A stretch of DNA of 64,000 nt from assembly GCF_012328925.1 (NCBI RefSeq), contig NZ_JAAXLS010000007.1, forward strand, positions 124,001 to 188,000, given 5' to 3'. The notes below the pieces were generated by a model that searched no databases, was not told the DNA's origin, and was given only the letters and a program-made list of their open reading frames with translations. This DNA is from Amycolatopsis acididurans. GTDB lineage: Bacteria; Actinomycetota; Actinomycetes; Mycobacteriales; Pseudonocardiaceae. The number at the start of each line of letters is the position of its first letter. Positions within the stretch are counted from its first letter, which is position 1. Both the position numbers and the translations under genes were made by a program. Below, piece after piece: positions 27,395-36,321 of the stretch.

Positions 27395-28047
27395 TCCGGG
27401 TGGTGATCGTCGACGACCAGCAGCTGATGCGTGCGGGGCTGGGCGCATTGCTGGAGCGGGCCGAGGACATCACCCTCGCCGGTGAGGCCGCCGACGGGGC
27501 GGCTGGGGTGGCGCTCGCGCTCGCGCGGCGGCCGGACGTCGTGCTGATGGACATCCGGATGCCCGGTGTCGACGGGATCGAGGCGACGCGGCGCATCGTC
27601 GCCGACGAGCGGTTGCGTGGCACCAAGGTCGTCGTGCTCACCACGTTCGACACCGACGAGCACATCTTCGACGCGATCCGGGTCGGTGCTTCGGGTTTCC
27701 TGCTCAAGAACACCGAGCCCGGCGAGCTGCGGGCCGCCGTGCGCACGGTGGCGGGCGGGGAGGCGCTGCTGTCGCCGTCGGTCACCCGGCGCGTCATGGC
27801 CGCCGTCGCCGCCCGGCGTCCCGTCGACGAGAGCAGGCTCGCGCGGCTCACCGCACGGGAACGCGAACTGCTGGCGGAGATCGCGGCGGGCCGGTCGAAC
27901 GACGAGATCGCCGGCAGGTTGTTCCTCAGCCCGGCCACGGCACGCACCTACGTCAGCCGGCTGCTGACCAAATTGGACGCCCGGGACCGGGCGCAGCTGG
28001 TGCACATCGCCTACGAGGCCGGGCTGGTGACACCGGGCGAGGCCTGA
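27391..28047 (+). CDS. NarL/FixJ-family response regulator
   Basis: A 218-residue partner of the preceding kinase. The receiver domain has acidic residues in IVDDQQLM, phospho-acceptor D54 in VVLMDIRMPGVDG, the Thr in VVVLTTFDTDEH and Lys in GFLLKNTEP. The C-terminal LuxR helix-turn-helix reads RLTARERELLAEIAAGRSNDEIAGRL, then ATARTYVSRLLTKLDARDR. The DHA2 exporter 111 bp downstream on the same strand is a plausible target. Confidence 0.93.
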   Translation: MIRVVIVDDQQLMRAGLGALLERAEDITLAGEAADGAAGVALALARRPDVVLMDIRMPGVDGIEATRRIVADERLRGTKVVVLTTFDTDEHIFDAIRVGASGFLLKNTEPGELRAAVRTVAGGEALLSPSVTRRVMAAVAARRPVDESRLARLTARERELLAEIAAGRSNDEIAGRLFLSPATARTYVSRLLTKLDARDRAQLVHIAYEAGLVTPGEA

Positions 28048-28158
28048 GCGCGGTGATGACCTCGGCGATCGCGTTCCAGGCCTGGCTGTCGGTGACGTAA
28101 CCGCAGGGTGTCCGATGTCGCCTCGCTGTGACGGGATAATCGCCCCACCCGGCGAGAT

Positions 28159-29595
28159 ATGTTGGCAGGCGTGCCCGAACCCGATCCCCGCCGCTGGCTG
28201 GCACTGCTGACCTGCTGTAGTGCCCTGTTCATGACGCTGCTCGACGTGAGCGTGACCAACGTCGCGCTGCCTTCGATCGGGCACGCCATGAGCGCGGTGC
28301 CCTCCGAGCTGCAGTGGGTGGTCAGCGGGTACACGCTCGCGTTCGGGCTGGTGCCGGTGCTGGCGGGCAGGCTCGGCGACGACCACGGGCGTCGGCTGAT
28401 GTTCCAGGTGGGCGTGGCCAGCTTCGCGGGCACGAGCCTGCTGGCCGGGCTGGCCCCGAGCGTGTCCGTGCTCATCGCGGCGCGAGTGTTGCAGGGACTG
28501 GCGGGCGGGCTGATCAACCCGCAGGTGTCGGGCCTGATCCAGCAGCTGTTCCGCGGGCACGAGCGGGGCCGGGCGTTCGGCGTGCTCGGCACGACGGTCG
28601 GGCTCGGCACGGCACTCGGCCCGCTGGTCGGCGGCGCGCTCATCGCGCTCGGTGGCCAGCAGGTGGGCTGGCGGCTGGTGTTCTTCGTCAACGTGCCGAT
28701 CGGGGTCGTGGTGATGCTGCTGGCCAGGCGGCTGCTGCCGTCGGACGTGGCGGTCGGGCGACACCGCCTGGACGTGCTCGGTGCGGCGCTGCTCGGTGGC
28801 GCCACGTTCGGCGTGCTGTTCGCGTCGGTGCAGTACCGGACGCTGCCCGGCTGGCTGCTCGGCGTGCTTCCGGTGCCGGTCGTGGTGCTGCTGGTGCTGT
28901 TCTTCCGGCGGGAGCGCAGGCTGACCCGGTTGCGCCGCGATCCGCTGGTGGACCTGCGCCTGTTCCGGGAGCCGTCCTACACGACCGGCTCGGTGCTCGC
29001 GCTGGCCTGCTTTCCCGCGCTGGCCGGGGTGCCGCTCGTGCTGACCCTGTACTACCAGCAAGGGCTCGGCTACACCGCGTTGGAGTCGGGGCTCGCGGCC
29101 ACCGCCTACGCCATCGGCAACGGCATCTCCGCGCCGCTCGTGGGCCGTGTGGTCACGCGTGTGGGACGCCCGCTGCTGGTCGCGGCCACCGTGACCTACG
29201 GCCTGGGCGGCGTCGCGCTGGCCGTGCTGGTCGACCACGCGCCCACGGCGCATGTCGCGCTCGTGCTGGCGCCCGCGCTGTTCGTGATGGGGGCCGGTGC
29301 CGGGGCCATCGTCACGCCGAACCAGACCCTGACCCTGCTCAGCGTCGATCCCGCCATCGGCAGCACCGCGGGCGGCGTGCTGCAGACGGCGCAGCGCATC
29401 GGCCTCGCGGTGGGGCAGGCGGTGATCGGCGCCGCGTTCTTCGCGGGCGTCGGCGCCACGGGCACGACCGCGCAGCGCTACGGCGACGGCCTCGGCACGG
29501 CGATCGTGGTCGCCGTCGGCTTCGTCGTGCTGGCCACGGCCGTGGGGGTGACGGATGTGGTGCGCACCCGGCGCAGGGTGCGGCAGGCGGTCTAA
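28159..29595 (+). CDS. MFS drug exporter, DHA2 (14-helix, EmrB/QacA-like) family
   Basis: A 478-residue proton-driven exporter. ALFMTLLDVSVTNVALPSIGHAM is the DHA2 helix-1 signature, LQWVVSGYTLAFGLVPVLAGRLGDDHGRR is motif A, and a motif C-like stretch (FGVLGTTVGLGTALGPLVGG) follows. It has about 14 transmembrane helices. The substrate is unknown; antibiotics or lipophilic compounds are typical. The ATG 28159 has a weak ribosome site, and GTG 28171 is an alternative. The end overlaps the convergent regulator by 4 bp. Confidence 0.9.
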   Translation: MLAGVPEPDPRRWLALLTCCSALFMTLLDVSVTNVALPSIGHAMSAVPSELQWVVSGYTLAFGLVPVLAGRLGDDHGRRLMFQVGVASFAGTSLLAGLAPSVSVLIAARVLQGLAGGLINPQVSGLIQQLFRGHERGRAFGVLGTTVGLGTALGPLVGGALIALGGQQVGWRLVFFVNVPIGVVVMLLARRLLPSDVAVGRHRLDVLGAALLGGATFGVLFASVQYRTLPGWLLGVLPVPVVVLLVLFFRRERRLTRLRRDPLVDLRLFREPSYTTGSVLALACFPALAGVPLVLTLYYQQGLGYTALESGLAATAYAIGNGISAPLVGRVVTRVGRPLLVAATVTYGLGGVALAVLVDHAPTAHVALVLAPALFVMGAGAGAIVTPNQTLTLLSVDPAIGSTAGGVLQTAQRIGLAVGQAVIGAAFFAGVGATGTTAQRYGDGLGTAIVVAVGFVVLATAVGVTDVVRTRRRVRQAV

Positions 29596-31364
29596 CCGCC
29601 CAGGGCGTGCAACCGCAGGGCCAGCTGGAGTTCGAGTGCGCGCTCCGGGGCCTGCCAGCCCTCGCCGAGCAGCGCGCCGATCCGCTCCAGCCGCTGCACC
29701 ACCGTGTTGACGTGCACGTGCAGCGATTCCTTGGCCTTGGTGAGGTTCCCGCCCGCCCCGAAGTACGCGTTGAGCGTGCCCACCAGATCGGTGCCGCGGC
29801 GGGCGTCGTAGTCCAGCACCGGGCCCAGCGTCTGCCGCACGAACCCCGCCGCGTCCGCCCGGTCGCCGAGCAGCACGCCGAGAAAACCCAGTCCGGCGGC
29901 CGAGGCGCCCTCGCCGGAACGGCCGAGGGCGAGCAGTGCGCGCAGGCATCGTGCCGCTTCGGCGTGCGCGTCGGCGATCTCACGCGGACCGCGTGCCGGT
30001 CCCGCCGCGCCGACGGTCACCGCAAGCTCCACAGTGGACGACAGTTCGACGGCGAGCCGCGACGCCAGCGTTTCCGCATCCTGCGCCGCGGCCACCAGCA
30101 CGACCTGCTCCGCGTGGACACCCGCGAGCGCGGTGTGCCGGGCGGCGGCCGCCACCAGCCGCCGCCGGGACACCCCGTCCGCGTGCGCGATCAGCACGAC
30201 GTGCGGCGCCGCGAGGTCCAGGCCCAGACGCCGGCCGCGGGCCACCAGCGTGGCGGGGTTGCGGTCGGGCGCGGTGAGCAGGTCGGTGAGCAGTTCACCG
30301 CGCACCTCGTCCTCGGCCTTGGCCACCGACCGCCGCAGCATCAGCAGCAGCGCCGTGACCACCGCGGCCCGTTCGAACAGCCGCTTGTCGGCGTCCACCA
30401 GCTCGCCCCGCCCGCCGAGCACCAGGCTGCCCAAGAGCTCGTGCCCGGCCTGCACGGCGCACACCCACGAGTCCTCTGTGGACACCGCGCGCCCGGTTTC
30501 GCGTGACGTGGTCACGACTTTCGACGGCGGCGGCCGCCGGTCCTCGCCCGCCAGCCACGAACCTCCAGCGTCGTAGAGGCCGATCGTGCCGTGCAGCACC
30601 GCCGCGACCTCGGCGGCCACGTCGGCGAGGTCCCCGCCGCGCAGCACGAGGTCCATCAGCCGGTCGTGTGCTTCCTCCGCGCGGTGCATCGACTCCGAAT
30701 GCGAGCTGATCTCCTCCAGCAGGCGGGCGTTGTCGAGCGCGATGGCGGCGTGGTCGGCCAGCGAGGACAGCAGCGCGATCTCGTCCGGACTGAACTCGCG
30801 CGGGCTGCGGTCGGAGGCGTAGAGCACGCCGATGACCTGGTCGCCGAGCGCGAGCGGCACCCCGACGATGCCGCGCAGCCCCTCGTCGCGCACCGCGGTG
30901 TCGATCGGGCTGGTGTGCCGGAAACGCGGGTCGCCGAAGTAGTCGCGCGAGGCGTAGGGCCGCGCGGTCTGCGCGACCAGCCCGCCGAGTCCCTCGCCCA
31001 TGCCCAGCGTCAGCTCCTGGAACAGCTTCGACACCGACCCGTCGGTGACTCGCATGTACGTGCGGCCCGCGGCCTCGTCGTTGAGGCTCAGATACGACAC
31101 GTCCACCCGCAGCAGCGTGCGGGCCCGGTGCACGATCGAGGACAGCACGGCATCCGGATCGCGCAGCCGCGCCAGGTCGCTGGCGGTGTCGAACAGCGCC
31201 AGCAGCTCGGCCTCGCGGCGGCGGTGCCCGGACAGCGTGCCGTGGATGCGCAGCGCCAGCTCGACGGCCTTGGCCGGTGCGCCGACGTGCGCCAGCCGCT
31301 CGGCGCTCGCGCCACCGGCGAGCAGGTCGAGCAGCTGGAGCACGTCGTCGTCCACGAGGATCAT
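29592..31364 (-). CDS. GAF-domain PucR-type transcriptional regulator
   Basis: A 590-residue regulator: a GAF sensor at about 65-215 (LLRVDVSYLSLNDEAAGRTYMRVTDG, GIVGVPLALGDQVIGVLYAS), a middle region with a degenerate GGDEF-like fold, and a C-terminal PucR-type helix-turn-helix (GGNLTKAKESLHVHVNTVVQRLERI). It starts 4 bp after the MHS transporter stop, so it is the last gene of an operon with 3-hydroxybutyrate dehydrogenase and the transporter. It probably regulates that operon in response to a hydroxy- or keto-acid; this is inference. Confidence 0.9.
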   Translation of the reverse strand: MILVDDDVLQLLDLLAGGASAERLAHVGAPAKAVELALRIHGTLSGHRRREAELLALFDTASDLARLRDPDAVLSSIVHRARTLLRVDVSYLSLNDEAAGRTYMRVTDGSVSKLFQELTLGMGEGLGGLVAQTARPYASRDYFGDPRFRHTSPIDTAVRDEGLRGIVGVPLALGDQVIGVLYASDRSPREFSPDEIALLSSLADHAAIALDNARLLEEISSHSESMHRAEEAHDRLMDLVLRGGDLADVAAEVAAVLHGTIGLYDAGGSWLAGEDRRPPPSKVVTTSRETGRAVSTEDSWVCAVQAGHELLGSLVLGGRGELVDADKRLFERAAVVTALLLMLRRSVAKAEDEVRGELLTDLLTAPDRNPATLVARGRRLGLDLAAPHVVLIAHADGVSRRRLVAAAARHTALAGVHAEQVVLVAAAQDAETLASRLAVELSSTVELAVTVGAAGPARGPREIADAHAEAARCLRALLALGRSGEGASAAGLGFLGVLLGDRADAAGFVRQTLGPVLDYDARRGTDLVGTLNAYFGAGGNLTKAKESLHVHVNTVVQRLERIGALLGEGWQAPERALELQLALRLHALGG

Positions 31365-31368
31365 CTTG

Positions 31369-32703
31369 TCATCGCGTGGCCGGTGCGGGCACCGCCGCGG
31401 CCGGGTCCTCGGCCTCGAGGTCGCTGCCCCTGGTCTCCCTGGCCGCGAGCACCGCGACGACGGTGAGCAGGCACATCGCCAGCACGTACACCGAGACCGC
31501 GACGGTGCTGCCGAACTCCTTGAGCAGCGCGACCGCGAGAATCGGCGCGAGCGCGCCCGCCGCGATCGAGGACAGCTGGCCGCCGACGGACAGGCCGGTG
31601 TAGCGCACCCTGGTCGCGAACTGCTCGGAGAAGAACGCGGCCTGCGGGCCGTACATCGCGCCGTGCAGCAGCAGCCCGATGGTGGTCGCGAGCACGATCA
31701 CGGCGGGGGAGCGGGTGTCGAGCATCGTGAAGAACACGAACCCCCAGACCGCCATGCCGATCGTGCCGAACAGATACACCGGTTTGCGGCCGACGCGGTC
31801 CGACAGCGCGCCCCAGGCCGGGATCGTCACGAAGTGCACGGCGGAGGCGATCAGCACCGCGGTGAGCCCGACGGATTTCGCCAGGTGCAGCGGGCCGGTG
31901 AGGTAGACGAGGATGAACGCGGTGAGCACGTAGTAGGAGACGTTCTCGGCCATCCGGGCGCCGATCGTCACCAGCACCTGCCGCCACGAGGTGCGGAACA
32001 CGTCCAGCACCGGGATGTGGTTGTCCGGGCGTTCCTCGGCTTTGCGTTGCGCGGCAAGGAAAACCGGGGATTCGGTGACGGCGAGCCTGATCCACAGCCC
32101 GATGATCACCAGCACGCCCGAGAGCAGGAACGGCACCCGCCAGCCCCAGGACAGGAAGGTCGCGTCGGACTGGGTCGCGGCGAGGATCGCGAGCACGGCC
32201 GTGGCCAGCAGGTTGCCGCCGGGCGCGCCGCACTGCGGCCAGGAGGCCCAGAAGCCGCGGCGGTCGCGGGCACCGTGCTCGGACACGATCAGCACGGCGC
32301 CGCCCCACTCCCCGCCCAGCGCGAAGCCCTGGATCAGCCGCAGCGCCGTGAGCAGCAGCGGGGCGGCCGCGCCGACCGTGGCATACGTCGGCAGCAGCCC
32401 CATCGCGCAGGTCGCGCCGCCCATCATGAGCAGGCTGATGACGAGCAGCTTCTTGCGGCCGACGCGGTCGCCGAAATGCCCGAACACGACCCCGCCGAGC
32501 GGGCGCGCGAGAAAGCCGATCGCGTACGTGGCGAAGGACAGCAGGGTGCCGGTGAGCGCGTCGGCGGCGGGGAAGAACAGCTTGCCGAACACCAGCGCGG
32601 CGGCCGAGCCGTAGAGGAAGAAGTCGTACCATTCGATGGTCGTGCCGATCAGGCTCGCCCCGACCACCTTCGCGATCGAACCACGCGATGGGGACACGGT
32701 CAC
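31369..32703 (-). CDS. MFS transporter, metabolite:H+ symporter (MHS/ShiA-KgtP-like) family
   Basis: A 444-residue symporter. GTTIEWYDFFLYGSAAALVFGKLFFP is the MHS helix-1 signature, FGHFGDRVGRKKLLVISL the loop 2-3 motif, and RLIQGFALGGEWGGAVLIVSEH the helix-4 motif. It probably imports a small carboxylate. Position between 3-hydroxybutyrate dehydrogenase and a PucR regulator suggests 3-hydroxybutyrate or a related acid. AAGGAGT lies just before the GTG start. Confidence 0.92.
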   Translation of the reverse strand: MTVSPSRGSIAKVVGASLIGTTIEWYDFFLYGSAAALVFGKLFFPAADALTGTLLSFATYAIGFLARPLGGVVFGHFGDRVGRKKLLVISLLMMGGATCAMGLLPTYATVGAAAPLLLTALRLIQGFALGGEWGGAVLIVSEHGARDRRGFWASWPQCGAPGGNLLATAVLAILAATQSDATFLSWGWRVPFLLSGVLVIIGLWIRLAVTESPVFLAAQRKAEERPDNHIPVLDVFRTSWRQVLVTIGARMAENVSYYVLTAFILVYLTGPLHLAKSVGLTAVLIASAVHFVTIPAWGALSDRVGRKPVYLFGTIGMAVWGFVFFTMLDTRSPAVIVLATTIGLLLHGAMYGPQAAFFSEQFATRVRYTGLSVGGQLSSIAAGALAPILAVALLKEFGSTVAVSVYVLAMCLLTVVAVLAARETRGSDLEAEDPAAAVPAPATR

Positions 32704-32718
32704 ACTCCTTTGTGCGTT

Positions 32719-33468
32719 CTACGCGGCGGTCCATCCGCCGTCGATGGGAAGGGAAGCCCCGGTGAGCTGGCCGGCGTGATCGCCGCACAGCCAGTGCACG
32801 ACCTCGGCGACCGACTCGGGCGCGATCAGCTGTTTCACCGCGGCGCGGTCCAGCAGCACGCGTTCCAGTACCTCGTCCTCGCCGAGGCGGTGTGCGGCCG
32901 CCTGTGCCGCGATCTGGTCGCGGACCAGCGGCGTGTCGACGTAGCCGGGGCTGACGCAGTTGCTCGTCACGCCGTGCGGCGCGCCCTCCAGAGCGGCCAC
33001 TTTGGACAGTCCTTCGAGCGCGTGCTTCGCGGCCACGTAGGCGGCCTTGAACGGGCTCGCGCGCAGGCCGTGCACGCTGGAGATGTTGACGATCCGCCCC
33101 CAGCCCTTCGCCGCCATCGCCGGCAGGACGCGGCGGATCAGCAGGAACGGCGCGGTCACCATCACCTGCTGCATCCGGGTGAAGACCTCGGGCGGGAACT
33201 CCGGCAGCGGCGCCACGTGCTGGAACCCGGCGTTGTTGACCAGGATGTCGACCTCGGCGGGCAGGCCGTCGATCGCGGCGGGATCGGCGAGATCGGCCAC
33301 CTGTGCCCAGCCGCCGATCTCGCCCGCCACGGCCGCGGCCCGGTCGACGTCGACCGCGTGCACCTTCGCGCCGGCTTCGGCGAGCGCGCGGGCACAGGCC
33401 CGGCCGATGCCGCTGCCCGCGCCGGTGACCAGCGCGACCCGGCCGTCGAGGGAGATGCCACTTCGCAT
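32719..33468 (-). CDS. bdhA: 3-hydroxybutyrate dehydrogenase (SDR family)
   Basis: A 249-residue classical SDR: TGAGSGIGRACARAL binds NAD, NNAGF is conserved, and the catalytic Ser-Tyr-Lys are in NISSVHGL and AAYVAAKHAL. The long stretch around SVHGLRASPFKAAYVAAKHALEGL and the C-terminal LCGDHAGQLTGASLPIDGGWTA match D-3-hydroxybutyrate dehydrogenases closely. It oxidises 3-hydroxybutyrate to acetoacetate, as in PHB or ketone-body use. The operon continues into an MHS transporter and a PucR regulator. Confidence 0.88.
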   Translation of the reverse strand: MRSGISLDGRVALVTGAGSGIGRACARALAEAGAKVHAVDVDRAAAVAGEIGGWAQVADLADPAAIDGLPAEVDILVNNAGFQHVAPLPEFPPEVFTRMQQVMVTAPFLLIRRVLPAMAAKGWGRIVNISSVHGLRASPFKAAYVAAKHALEGLSKVAALEGAPHGVTSNCVSPGYVDTPLVRDQIAAQAAAHRLGEDEVLERVLLDRAAVKQLIAPESVAEVVHWLCGDHAGQLTGASLPIDGGWTAA

Positions 33469-33571
33469 GCGAAGGACGTTAAGTGGCGGCGCATCCGCCG
33501 GGTATGTGTTCAGTCACCACAACCTGGAGCGGTTCTATGGTGACCAGACACTGGGCTCAGGCAGGTGGCGG

Positions 33572-33994
33572 TCAGCGTCGGCCGTTGACCCGGGCGGCGA
33601 GCTTCCCGGTGAACCGGTCGCGGTCGATCACCGCACGGCGGTGCGTGCCCCGGCACACCACGGCCGCGCCGTCGGACGCCTCGACCGCGAACGTCAGCTG
33701 CCTGCCGGTGACCTCGGTCAGCTCGGCGTCGACGGTGAGCAGATCGCCCGGCGGGGTCGGTGCCTCGTGGCTGAGATCGACGTGCACGCCCAGCGTCTGC
33801 TCGCCCTCGTCGAGATGCTCGTCGATCACGCGGATGCAGGTCCACTCGACGATCGCGACGAGGTAACCGGTGGCCAGCACCGAGGGCATCACCGCGAACT
33901 CCGGCGACTCCGGCAGCAGATGCGGCACGGTGCGCTCGGCGGGCACGCGGTACTGAAACGACGTGACGAGTCCGGGACGCAGTGTCGGTTTCAC
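33572..33994 (-). CDS. FlK-like hotdog thioesterase
   Basis: A 140-residue hotdog thioesterase that aligns without gaps through residue 120 with fluoroacetyl-CoA thioesterase FlK as I remember its sequence. The catalytic triad falls at the same numbers: T42 in LATGYLV, E50 in IVEW, H76 in LSHEAPTPPG, with G69 and R120 also kept. The fluorine-gating F36 of FlK is M36 here, while F33 is kept. It likely hydrolyses a short acyl-CoA, not necessarily fluorinated. GTG start; 18 bp after the monooxygenase, it is the last gene of the P450 operon. Confidence 0.87.
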   Translation of the reverse strand: MKPTLRPGLVTSFQYRVPAERTVPHLLPESPEFAVMPSVLATGYLVAIVEWTCIRVIDEHLDEGEQTLGVHVDLSHEAPTPPGDLLTVDAELTEVTGRQLTFAVEASDGAAVVCRGTHRRAVIDRDRFTGKLAARVNGRR

Positions 33995-34012
33995 GCGCCG
34001 ATCATAGGGCGC

Positions 34013-35479
34013 TCACGCGGCGTTCGTGGTGCGGTTGCGGGAGAAACGCATGATCCCGTCCTCGACCGGGCGGTGCCGCAAGGTCACCAGATCATGCGCG
34101 TAGCTCATGCCGAGCCGCCACGGGGCGCGGGATCCGGCGCGCGGGAAGTCGTCGATCGAGCGCTGCACGTAGCCGGCGTCGAAGTCCAGCAGCGGACGTT
34201 CGGTGACGCCAGGATCATCGTTGACCGGCACGCACTCGTCGTAGCCGCCCGCGTCCATGTGCCGCAGCAGGCGCACCACGTACTCGCTCACCAGATCCGC
34301 CTTCAGCGTCCACGACGCGTTGGTGTAGCCGATGGTGAACGCGAAGTTCGGCACACCGGAGAGCATCATTCCCTTGTACGCCATGGTTTCCGGCAGCTTG
34401 ATCTCACGCCCGTCCACGGTGATCGCGATACCGCCCATGGCCAGCAGGCGCAGTCCGGTCGCGGTGACGACGATGTCCGCGTCGAGGTGCTCACCCGATT
34501 CCAGTTCGATCCCGGAGGTGGTGAACCCGGCGATGCGATCGGTCACCACGGACGCCGTGCCACGGCGCAGCGCGCGGAACAGATCGCCGTCCGGAACGAG
34601 GCACAGCCGCTGATCCCACGGGTTGTAGTGCGGTTTGAAGTGCGTGTCGACGTCGAATCCGGCCGGGAGCTGCTTGACGGTCGCGGTGCGGATGAGCGAG
34701 CGCACCAGGTCCGGCCTGCGGCGGCTGAGCTGGTAGAGCAGCGTCTGGGTGATCACGTTCTTCCAGCGCACGACCGGATAGGCCCAGCGGGCGCCGAGCA
34801 GCCGCCGCAGCCGCACCGCCAGTTTGTCCTCCGCGGGCAGCGACATGATGTAGGTGGGGGAGCGCTGCAGCATCGTCACGTGCTCGGCCCGGTCCGTCAT
34901 CGCGGGCACGAGTGTCACCGCGGTGGCGCCACTGCCGATCACGACGACCTTCTTGCCGCTGTAGTCCAGATCCTCCGGCCACTGCTGCGGATGCACGACC
35001 GTCCCGCCGAACCGGTCGATGCCGGGGAAGTCGGGGGAGTAGCCGCCCTCGTAACGGTAGTAGCCGCTGCACACGTAGAGGAAGTTCGCGGTCAGCCGTA
35101 CCGTCTCTCCATTGTGGATCGCATCGACCGTCCAGCGAGTGTCCTCGGTGGACCACGACGCGCCCACGACGCGATGCCCGAAGCGGATGTGCCGGTCGAT
35201 ACCCGCCTCGCCGGCCGTGTCCCGGATGTAGTCCAGGATGGACGGCCCGTCGGCGATGGCCTTGGCGTGTGTCCACGGGCGGAACCGGTAGCCGAGCGTG
35301 TGCATGTCGGAGTCCGAGCGCACGCCGGGATAGCGGAAAAGGTCCCAGGTGCCGCCGATGGCGTCGCGGGCTTCCAGAATCGTGTAGGTGCGGCCGGGAA
35401 AGGCGGTGTGCAGGTGGTGCGCCGCGCCGATGCCGGACAGCCCGGCGCCGATGATCGCGACGTCGACGTGCTCGGTCAC
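34013..35479 (-). CDS. FAD-containing Baeyer-Villiger monooxygenase (EthA/MymA-like)
   Basis: A 488-residue class B flavoprotein monooxygenase. FAD site IIGAGLSGIGAAHHL, NADPH site VVVIGSGATAVTLV, and between them the Baeyer-Villiger fingerprint FGGTVVHPQQWP (F-x-G-x3-H-x3-W-P). LFRYPGVRSDSDMHTLGY is typical of the EthA group. It converts ketones to esters, and relatives also oxidise sulfur. The GTG start overlaps the SDR stop (GTGTGA). The gene order P450, hydrolase, SDR, BVMO mirrors mycobacterial mymA-type clusters. Confidence 0.92.
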   Translation of the reverse strand: MTEHVDVAIIGAGLSGIGAAHHLHTAFPGRTYTILEARDAIGGTWDLFRYPGVRSDSDMHTLGYRFRPWTHAKAIADGPSILDYIRDTAGEAGIDRHIRFGHRVVGASWSTEDTRWTVDAIHNGETVRLTANFLYVCSGYYRYEGGYSPDFPGIDRFGGTVVHPQQWPEDLDYSGKKVVVIGSGATAVTLVPAMTDRAEHVTMLQRSPTYIMSLPAEDKLAVRLRRLLGARWAYPVVRWKNVITQTLLYQLSRRRPDLVRSLIRTATVKQLPAGFDVDTHFKPHYNPWDQRLCLVPDGDLFRALRRGTASVVTDRIAGFTTSGIELESGEHLDADIVVTATGLRLLAMGGIAITVDGREIKLPETMAYKGMMLSGVPNFAFTIGYTNASWTLKADLVSEYVVRLLRHMDAGGYDECVPVNDDPGVTERPLLDFDAGYVQRSIDDFPRAGSRAPWRLGMSYAHDLVTLRHRPVEDGIMRFSRNRTTNAA

Positions 35480-36321
35480 ACGGCCTCCTTCGTCCGGCCG
35501 GCGAGCCTTTTCTGCAGCAGCGACAGCACGGTGTAGTAGTGGGTCGGCGTGATTCTGGCCAGCGCGTCGAAGAAGTACGCGTCCGGGCCGACGAGAATGC
35601 GCGAGCTGCCCCGTTCGAGTCCTTTGTGGATGATCTCGGCCGCCTTCTCCGGCGAGGTCATCGTGATCGCCTCGAACTGCGCGGCCATCTGTTCCTTCGT
35701 GCGGCCGAGCCCCTCGGGATCGGTGCGGATCCGCGCGTTGCGCGCGATGTTGGTCCTGATCCCGCCGGGGTGCACGGTCACCGCCCGCACGCCGGTGCCG
35801 CGCAGCTCCTGGCGCAGCGAGTCGGTGAAGCCGCGGACCGCGAACTTCGCCGCGCAGTAGGCGCTCTGGTAGGGCATGCCGAGCAGCCCGAACACGCTGG
35901 AGGTGTTCACGATCGCGCCGGAATCCTGCTCGGCCAGTACGGGCAGGAACGCCCGCGTGCCGTTGACCACGCCGTGGAAGTTGATCCGGTGCAGCCAGTC
36001 GTCGTCCTCCGGCACGCCGCCGAGCACGCTCGCGCTGACCGCGACGCCGGCGTTGTTGAACACCGCTGCCAGCGGTGCCGGAAGCCACTCCCGCACCTCG
36101 CCGGCGAAGCGGTGCTGGTCGTCGGCGTCGCTGACGTCGAGCACGCGGGTGAGCACGGGACCGGGCAGTGTGGCGGCGGTGGCCTTCAGCCCGGTGCGGT
36201 CGACGTCGGCGATCGCCACCGGCGACCCGAGTTTCGACAGGCGCTGTGCGAGGGCGCGGCCGATTCCGGACGCCGCACCGGTGATCACGACCGGTTTCCC
36301 GGTGACACTAAGCCTTGGCAT
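35476..36321 (-). CDS. Short-chain dehydrogenase/reductase (SadH-like)
   Basis: A 281-residue SDR: GAASGIGRALAQRL, NNAGVAVSASVL, catalytic Ser in NTSSVFGLLG and Tyr/Lys in SAYCAAKFAV. The C-terminal extension with TSPEKAAEIIHKGLERGSSRILVGPDAYFFDALARI matches the acyl-chain SDRs next to EthA-type monooxygenases. It probably oxidises the alcohol made by the P450 to the ketone used by the monooxygenase. ATG 36321 overlaps the hydrolase 3' end by 14 bp. Confidence 0.9.
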   Translation of the reverse strand: MPRLSVTGKPVVITGAASGIGRALAQRLSKLGSPVAIADVDRTGLKATAATLPGPVLTRVLDVSDADDQHRFAGEVREWLPAPLAAVFNNAGVAVSASVLGGVPEDDDWLHRINFHGVVNGTRAFLPVLAEQDSGAIVNTSSVFGLLGMPYQSAYCAAKFAVRGFTDSLRQELRGTGVRAVTVHPGGIRTNIARNARIRTDPEGLGRTKEQMAAQFEAITMTSPEKAAEIIHKGLERGSSRILVGPDAYFFDALARITPTHYYTVLSLLQKRLAGRTKEAV

